DNA of 64,000 nucleotides from Methylomagnum ishizawai (GTDB lineage Bacteria; Pseudomonadota; Gammaproteobacteria; Methylococcales; Methylococcaceae): contig NZ_FXAM01000001.1 in the NCBI RefSeq assembly GCF_900155475.1, positions 855,501-919,500 of the forward strand, written 5' to 3'. The notes under the pieces are model-generated. The model saw only the letters and a program-made list of their open reading frames with translations. It was not told the DNA's origin and ran no database searches. Within the stretch, counting starts at the first letter, position 1. Each line of letters opens with the position of its first letter. Shown here one piece after another: positions 58,170 through 64,000 of this stretch. Made by a program: the position numbers and the translations under genes.

Positions 58170-58763
58170 ATGCCCGCTAACTTCAAGCTTCTGGTCGGAT
58201 TGGGCAATCCCACCGCCCAATACGAAAAAACCCGGCATAATGCCGGGTTTTGGTTTTTGGACGCCATCGCCGCCCGTTACCGCTTGGGTTTCCGCGAGGA
58301 GTCGCGTTTCCACGGCCTGACCGCCAAGCTCGAATTGGCCGGGGATACGCTATGGCTGCTGAAGCCCACCACGTATATGAACCGCAGCGGTTTGGCGGTG
58401 GGCGCGATGGCGAAGTATTTCAAGGTCGAACCCGCGCAAATCCTGGTCGCGCACGACGAATTGGATTTGCCGCCCGGCGTGGTGCGGCTCAAGCGTGGGG
58501 GAGGGCATGGCGGCCATAATGGATTGCGCGATATCCTGGCCCATCTGGGAACGCCGGATTATTATCGGCTCCGGTTCGGCATCGGCCATCCCGGCGACCG
58601 CGATGCGGTAGTGCCCTATGTGCTGGGTGCGCCATCCCGGGCCGAGGCCGGGCTGATCGAGGAAGCGATCTCGAACGTGGCCGATTCGGTCCCGGAGTTG
58701 ATTGCCGGGAACCTGGCGGCCTTGATGAATCGCCTGCATTCCGAACCCAAGAAAAAAACTTGA
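58170..58763 (+). CDS. pth: Peptidyl-tRNA hydrolase
   Basis: Pth recycles peptidyl-tRNA that drops off ribosomes. The 197-residue product has the catalytic His in KTRHNAGFWFLD, the TYMNRSG loop, and Asp in AHDELDLPPG. The ATG at 58170 gives MPANFKLLVGLGNP, which is family-like. It follows rplY by 36 bases. A striking terminator-like hairpin lies early within the coding region (58227-58251), and the stop codon at 58761-58763 overlaps the -35 box of the next operon. Confidence 0.96.
   Translation: MPANFKLLVGLGNPTAQYEKTRHNAGFWFLDAIAARYRLGFREESRFHGLTAKLELAGDTLWLLKPTTYMNRSGLAVGAMAKYFKVEPAQILVAHDELDLPPGVVRLKRGGGHGGHNGLRDILAHLGTPDYYRLRFGIGHPGDRDAVVPYVLGAPSRAEAGLIEEAISNVADSVPELIAGNLAALMNRLHSEPKKKT
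58227..58251 (+). terminator. Terminator-like hairpin inside pth
   Basis: A perfect 11-base-pair inverted repeat (AAAACCCGGCA with TGCCGGGTTTT) has a three-base loop and a T-rich right arm followed by GGTTTTTGG. It lies about 57 bases into pth. It has the shape of an intrinsic terminator and could attenuate pth relative to rplY, although it also encodes the conserved TRHNAGF region. Confidence 0.5.
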
Positions 58764-58788
58764 CAGACATGGGCGATCCATAGAAAAT
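58760..58788 (+). promoter_or_regulatory. Sigma-70 promoter for the tRNA-tuf operon
   Basis: A consensus TTGACA at 58760-58765 is spaced by 17 bases from GAAAAT at 58783-58788, about 18 bases before tRNA-Tyr. The -35 box overlaps the pth stop codon. Confidence 0.65.
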
Positions 58789-58805
58789 ACGGGACTCACT
58801 TGCTC

Positions 58806-58890
<85 letters not shown>

Positions 58891-58903
58891 CTTGTTTTTG
58901 AAC

Positions 58904-58977
<74 letters not shown>

Positions 58978-58996
58978 GTGACGACATAGAGTTTCG

Positions 58997-59072
<76 letters not shown>

Positions 59073-59116
59073 GTTTTTCGCATATCTCGGCAAAAAACAG
59101 TAAGGGGTGTTGGCGG

Positions 59117-60307
<1,191 letters not shown>

Positions 60308-60319
60308 GTTTTGGTATCA

Positions 60320-60341
60320 GGGCTTCCCGGTCGGGAAGCCC
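60320..60341 (+). terminator. Hairpin after tuf
   Basis: GGGCTTCCC pairs perfectly with GGGAAGCCC across a four-base loop just after the tuf stop. No T run follows, so it may act as a processing or stability element or a partial terminator before tRNA-Trp. Confidence 0.5.
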
Positions 60342-60361
60342 CGCCTCTCAGGGTAAAGCGT

Positions 60362-60437
60362 AGGTCAGTAGCTCAATTGGTAGAGCAGCGGTCTCCAAAA
60401 CCGCAGGTTGGGGGTTCGAGCCCCTCCTGGCCTGCCA
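60362..60437 (+). tRNA. tRNA-Trp (anticodon CCA)
   Basis: The 76-base cloverleaf has acceptor strands AGGTCAG/CTGGCCT (with one G-T pair), an anticodon loop CTCCAAA giving CCA, and an encoded CCA end. Its place between tuf and secE is conserved. Confidence 0.96.
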
Positions 60438-60482
60438 CCTTTTTCCTTTCCCTGTAATCCTATTCATATAATCAAGGATATT

Positions 60483-60863
60483 ATGGCTGCTCGGGCGGAG
60501 TCGGGTGCATCGGCGTTCGATACGGCGAAGCTGGTATTGGCCGTTGTCTTGCTGGTTACCGGGATAGCCGGTTATCACTATTTTTCCGGCCAATTGCTTG
60601 TATACCGGGTGCTGGGTGTACTCGTGTTTTCAATCGCCGCTATTGCGACCGTATTGACAACCCCACTTGGAAAGGGATTCCTGGGTTTCTTGAAAGAATC
60701 TCAGATCGAAGTTCGCAAAGTGGTTTGGCCCACCAAACAGGAAACCATTCAATCAACGCTGGTTGTGGTTGCCTTGGTATTCTTGGTGGGTATTATCCTA
60801 TGGCTGTTGGACATGTTCTTGTTTTGGGGGATTAGTTCGCTGACTGGAACTGCGGGGAAGTAG
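60483..60863 (+). CDS. secE: Preprotein translocase subunit SecE
   Basis: SecE is an essential subunit of the SecYEG channel. The 126-residue product has three predicted membrane helices, like the enterobacterial form, and the conserved cytoplasmic segment [20 protein letters not shown] before the last helix. The ATG at 60483 has AAGGA upstream. It lies four bases before nusG. Confidence 0.95.
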   Translation: MAARAESGASAFDTAKLVLAVVLLVTGIAGYHYFSGQLLVYRVLGVLVFSIAAIATVLTTPLGKGFLGFLKESQIEVRKVVWPTKQETIQSTLVVVALVFLVGIILWLLDMFLFWGISSLTGTAGK

Positions 60864-60867
60864 TAAC

Positions 60868-61401
60868 ATGTCCCTTAAATGGTATGTTATCCATTCTTAT
60901 TCCAACTATGAAAATCAGGTCAAGCGTTCCCTTGAAGAAAGGATAAAACGTTCCGGCTTGGAGCAGTATTTCGGGAAAATTCTGGTTCCGACCGAGGAAG
61001 TGGTCGAAATGAGGATGGGTCAGCAGCGTAAAAGTGAGCGTAAATTCTTTCCTGGTTACGTACTGGTTCAAATGGAGTTGAACGAAGAAACTTGGCATTT
61101 GGTAAAAGAAGTTCCCCGTGTGTTGGGTTTTATTGGCGGTACTTCTGATAAACCTGCCCCGATTAGCGACGCCGAGGCCGATGCGATTTTAAACCGGGTC
61201 GAAGAGGGGGCCACTAAACCGAAGCCCAAAGTATTGTTTGAAGTCGGTGAGGTGGTTAGGGTCGTTGAAGGGCCGTTCAAAGACTTTAATGGCGTAGTCG
61301 AGGAAGTGAGCTACGAAAAAAGCAAGCTACGGGTTTCCGTATTGATTTTTGGTCGATCCACGCCTGTGGAACTCGACTTTAGTCAAGTAGAGAAAGGGTA
61401 G
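60868..61401 (+). CDS. nusG: Transcription termination/antitermination factor NusG
   Basis: NusG binds RNA polymerase and links it to Rho or to the ribosome. The 177-residue product has the N-terminal NGN domain ([20 protein letters not shown]) and a C-terminal KOW motif ([18 protein letters not shown]). Its order after secE and before rplK is conserved. Confidence 0.97.
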   Translation: MSLKWYVIHSYSNYENQVKRSLEERIKRSGLEQYFGKILVPTEEVVEMRMGQQRKSERKFFPGYVLVQMELNEETWHLVKEVPRVLGFIGGTSDKPAPISDAEADAILNRVEEGATKPKPKVLFEVGEVVRVVEGPFKDFNGVVEEVSYEKSKLRVSVLIFGRSTPVELDFSQVEKG

Positions 61402-61486
61402 TCGGCAGGAAATGCCGCTGCTATCAGCGCTGTTAGAGCGTTAATAATTTGGGGAGCCTACGGCGTTAGACCCATTGGAGTGATTA
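61402..61486 (+). promoter_or_regulatory. rplK leader with possible L1 autoregulatory site
   Basis: The 85 bases between nusG and rplK hold a hairpin-forming segment at about 61451-61473, starting GGGGAGCC and closed by CCC. It resembles the position of the L1 operator in E. coli rplKA mRNA. Feedback repression by L1 is inferred from that parallel; the exact fold is uncertain. Confidence 0.4.
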
Positions 61487-61918
61487 ATGGCTAAGAAAAT
61501 AACTGGATATATTAAGCTACAGGTAAAAGCCCAGGAAGCTAATCCTAGCCCGCCTATCGGTCCGGCGTTAGGTCAGCGCGGTGTCAATATTATGGAATTC
61601 TGCAAGTCTTTCAACGCCGCCACCCAAGGGGTTGAGAAAGGGTTGCCACTGCCGGTTGTTATTACTGTTTATAGCGACCGTAGTTTTACTTTTATCACCA
61701 AAACCCCTCCTGCCACGGTCCTGATTAAAAAAGCGATTGGTTTGGCTAAAGGGAGCAGTAATCCCAATACCAATAAGGTCGGGAAAATTACCCGCGATCA
61801 ATTGGTTGAAATCGCCAAGCTCAAAGAGCCGGACTTGACCGCAGCCAGCGTCGACGCGGCCGTGCGTACCATCGCGGGCAGTGCCCGTAGCATGGGATTG
61901 GAAGTGGAGGGAGTGTAA
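61487..61918 (+). CDS. rplK: 50S ribosomal protein L11
   Basis: L11 forms the stalk base with L10/L12 and the GTPase centre RNA. The 143-residue product has the family N terminus ([20 protein letters not shown]) and the conserved [15 protein letters not shown]. It overlaps rplA by one base (TAATG). Confidence 0.98.
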   Translation: MAKKITGYIKLQVKAQEANPSPPIGPALGQRGVNIMEFCKSFNAATQGVEKGLPLPVVITVYSDRSFTFITKTPPATVLIKKAIGLAKGSSNPNTNKVGKITRDQLVEIAKLKEPDLTAASVDAAVRTIAGSARSMGLEVEGV

Positions 61919-62613
61919 TGGCCAAGCTGACCAAAAGAGCCAAATTAATCAAAGGGAAAGTCCAGCCCGGCAAGAACTACGCGATTGAAGAAGCTTTCGC
62001 GGTTCTGAAAGAAGTTGCGAGTGCCAAATTTGTCGAGTCGGTCGATGTCGCGATCAACTTGGGTGTGGACCCAAGGAAGTCGGACCAAGCGGTCCGTGGC
62101 GCGACCGTCATGCCGCATGGCACGGGTAAAAATGTGCGTGTGGCTGTCTTTACACAAGGGGCTAATGTCGAAGCCGCCAAGGAAGCGGGTGCGGATATCG
62201 TGGGTATGGACGATCTCGCTGCCCAAGTGAAAGCAGGGGAGTTCAATTTCGATGTGGTGATCGCATCACCTGACGCTATGCGCGTTGTGGGCCAGTTGGG
62301 CCAAATCTTGGGTCCGCGTGGCTTGATGCCGAATCCCAAGGTGGGCACCGTGACCGCCGATGTGGCGGGTGCCGTCAGAAACGCCAAAGCCGGTCAGGTC
62401 CGTTACCGCACGGACAAGAAAGGTATTATTCATTCCACCATCGGCAAGGTTAGTTTCGAGCCGAATGCCTTGAAAGAAAACCTGGAAGCCCTATTGGCCG
62501 ATTTGAAGAAGATCAAACCGGCGACTTCTAAGGGTATCTACCTCAAGAAGATCACCGTATCCACTACGATGGGGCCGGGTCTCCCTGTTGATCAAAATAG
62601 TCTGGCCGCGTAA
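61918..62613 (+). CDS. rplA: 50S ribosomal protein L1
   Basis: L1 forms the mobile L1 stalk that helps release the E-site tRNA, and represses its own operon in E. coli. The 231-residue product has the normal length and motifs such as [20 protein letters not shown]. Its ATG shares one base with the rplK stop. Confidence 0.98.
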   Translation: MAKLTKRAKLIKGKVQPGKNYAIEEAFAVLKEVASAKFVESVDVAINLGVDPRKSDQAVRGATVMPHGTGKNVRVAVFTQGANVEAAKEAGADIVGMDDLAAQVKAGEFNFDVVIASPDAMRVVGQLGQILGPRGLMPNPKVGTVTADVAGAVRNAKAGQVRYRTDKKGIIHSTIGKVSFEPNALKENLEALLADLKKIKPATSKGIYLKKITVSTTMGPGLPVDQNSLAA

Positions 62614-62824
62614 TTCTTGGACTTTGGGTTACCGGAAGCTTGAGGCATGCCGGTAACCGTCAAAGACCGCGGGTGTGCCCTAGGGCGCTTAATCATGAAA
62701 ACCCGCGTAGACGGTGTACTGAAACCTAAATGGTTATACAGAAGCCGTAATGGGCATCCTCCGGGATGTTTTGCTGGCTCTGAATGGTTCCCAAACTGTT
62801 CAGATAATTATTCGGAGATGAAAA
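62614..62824 (+). promoter_or_regulatory. rplJ (L10) leader with a long perfect hairpin
   Basis: This 211-base leader separates rplA from rplJ. It begins with a perfect nine-base-pair hairpin (GGTTACCGG at 62627-62635 with CCGGTAACC at 62650-62658), then a longer folded region. By position it matches the L10 leader, where the L10-L12 complex represses rplJL translation in E. coli. No small gene is evident in it. Confidence 0.6.
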
Positions 62825-63367
62825 GTGGCACTGAGACTGGATGACAAGATCGCTGTCGTCGCGGAAGTCGCCGCTGTTGCCGCTAAAGCCCATTCCGCCG
62901 TCGCGGCGGAATACCGGGGCTTGACCGTCGCCCATTTGACCCAGCTCCGCAAGAGCGCAAGGGAGTCGGGCGTTTACCTGCGGGTGGTGAAAAACACCCT
63001 GGCCCGTAGGGCGGTCGAAGGGACCGCTTTTGCTTGCATGCAAGAAGGCTTGGTCGGACCTTTGATCTTGGCGTTCTCGCTGGAAGATCCGGGTGCGGCG
63101 GCCAGGGTCGTCAGCGATTTCCTCAAGCAGAGCGACAAGCTGGTCGCCGAGAAGCTGGTGGTGAAATTGGTGGCGGTCGGCGGCAAGCAATATGGTCCGT
63201 CCGAACTTGAGCGTCTGTCGAAGCTCCCCAACCGGGAGCAGGCTTTGGCGATGCTGATGGGCGTCATGAAAGCCCCCATCGAGAAGTTCGTGAGAACCAT
63301 GGCGGAACCCCATGCCAAATTAGTGCGCACTGTAGCGGCGATACGAGACCAAAAAGAAGCAGCTTAA
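62825..63367 (+). CDS. rplJ: 50S ribosomal protein L10
   Basis: L10 anchors L12 dimers in the ribosomal stalk. The 180-residue product has [19 protein letters not shown] at the N terminus and the [15 protein letters not shown] family segment. The start is a GTG at 62825 with CGGAG nearby. It is followed by rplL after 40 bases. Confidence 0.97.
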   Translation: MALRLDDKIAVVAEVAAVAAKAHSAVAAEYRGLTVAHLTQLRKSARESGVYLRVVKNTLARRAVEGTAFACMQEGLVGPLILAFSLEDPGAAARVVSDFLKQSDKLVAEKLVVKLVAVGGKQYGPSELERLSKLPNREQALAMLMGVMKAPIEKFVRTMAEPHAKLVRTVAAIRDQKEAA

Positions 63368-63407
63368 GCGTCTCGTACTATCGAAAGTTAAATTTTGGAG
63401 CAGATCG

Positions 63408-63782
63408 ATGGCAGTATCTAAAGACGAAATCCTGGAAACCATTGCCAATATGACGGTAATGGAAGTGGTGGAATTGATTTCCGCCATGGAAGAAAAGTTC
63501 GGCGTTTCCGCCGCGGCGGCGGTCGCGGTGGCTGCGGCTCCGGCGGCAGCGGCGGCTCCGGTCGAAGAACAGACCGAGTTCGACGTGATCATGACCAGCT
63601 TCGGCGAAAACAAGGTCAATGTGATCAAGGTCATCCGCACCATTACCGGCCTGGGCCTGAAGGAAGCGAAGGATTTGGTCGAAGGCGTGCCTTCCACCGT
63701 GAAGGAAGCTGTGAGCAAGGCCGACGCCGAGAGCATCAAGAAGCAACTGGTTGAAGCGGGCGCCACGGTCAATATTAAGTAA
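63408..63782 (+). CDS. rplL: 50S ribosomal protein L7/L12
   Basis: L7/L12 recruits translation factors to the ribosome. The 124-residue product has an N-terminal dimerisation domain, an Ala-rich hinge ([17 protein letters not shown]) and the C-terminal [20 protein letters not shown] signature. The normal length and rplJ neighbour make it unambiguous. Confidence 0.98.
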   Translation: MAVSKDEILETIANMTVMEVVELISAMEEKFGVSAAAAVAVAAAPAAAAAPVEEQTEFDVIMTSFGENKVNVIKVIRTITGLGLKEAKDLVEGVPSTVKEAVSKADAESIKKQLVEAGATVNIK

Positions 63783-63816
63783 TTGACCCCTGGTTCCAGC
63801 AAGAACGCCGGTTCAA

Positions 63817-63841
63817 GGCTGGCAGCGTTCCGCTGCCGGCC
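63817..63841 (+). terminator. rplL-rpoB attenuator hairpin
   Basis: GGCTGGCAGCG pairs with CGCTGCCGGCC (11 pairs, one G-T) over a three-base loop, followed by TTTCC. It lies 35 bases after rplL, where E. coli has the partial attenuator before rpoB. Confidence 0.65.
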
Positions 63842-64000
63842 TTTCCGCGTTGCGAATATTATGATTTTACAGTTATTCCGGGAGCGGTGTATCTGGCTTT
63901 GACCAGTCCGGTCCGTTATCCCTACAGAATTCCCAGCCGCGTCCTATGTCTACATGGGAATGGTTATCCGAGCTTCGAGGCTCCAGATAGACGCCGTGGT
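63842..64000 (+). other. Start of the rplL-rpoB spacer
   Basis: No gene is visible up to the window edge. By conserved order rpoB should begin shortly beyond 64000. I see no additional RNA gene or clear promoter here. Confidence 0.5.

Overview
The window is a GC-rich chromosomal segment from a gammaproteobacterium. Three gene blocks with conserved gammaproteobacterial order support this: hemA-prfA-prmC divergent from lolB-ispE-tRNA-Gln-prs-rplY-pth; mreBCD-mrdA-rodA divergent from gatCAB; and tRNA-Tyr/Gly/Thr-tuf-tRNA-Trp-secE-nusG-rplKA-rplJL. The mix of an exosortase-associated protein, a bacterial CarS-like (DUF46) protein and glycolate oxidase subunits would fit a methanotroph of the Methylococcales, but that placement is inference. 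I see no insertion sequence, prophage, integrase or CRISPR array.

Layout. Positions 1-9600 (minus strand): rlmH-maf-rng-yhdP-nit-tldD, then the N-terminal part of pmbA. Positions 9600-23050: an accessory block holding glcEF, a Uma2 nuclease, a DUF2076 protein, an SDR enzyme, an exosortase-associated protein, a PAS/LOV/SpoIIE phosphatase, a CarS-like membrane protein, a metallophosphoesterase, a MazG-like protein, hflD, a pterin dehydratase and a secreted PKD protein. Positions 23050-30240 (mostly minus): leuS-lptE-holA, proA and nadD, with a divergent outer-membrane-like gene between proA and nadD. Positions 30420-32630: a two-component system whose kinase starts with an ethylene-receptor-like copper/ethylene-binding domain. 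Positions 32650-38210: cell-shape genes. Positions 38550-43620: gatCA and gatB, separated by a zinc-ribbon protein and a flavin-binding protein. Positions 43690-49750: a membrane protein, a compact autotransporter-like barrel, a calcium-type P-type ATPase, a sulfotransferase-like protein and a JAMM peptidase. Positions 49765 to the end: the translation, haem and isoprenoid genes listed above, ending in the rplL-rpoB spacer.

How the genes work together. Most are housekeeping: translation (leuS, gatCAB, tuf, ribosomal proteins, prfA/prmC, pth, tRNAs), elongation-type cell wall growth (MreBCD, PBP2, RodA), outer membrane biogenesis (LptE, LolB, YhdP), and NAD, proline, haem and isoprenoid synthesis. 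The most unusual content is sensory. One protein is an ethylene-receptor-like, PAS-containing kinase coupled to a FixJ-type regulator. The other is a phosphatase that combines a FixL-like PAS, a second PAS and a LOV-like domain lacking the photoactive cysteine. Both suggest gas, redox or light sensing, but neither ligand is proven by sequence.
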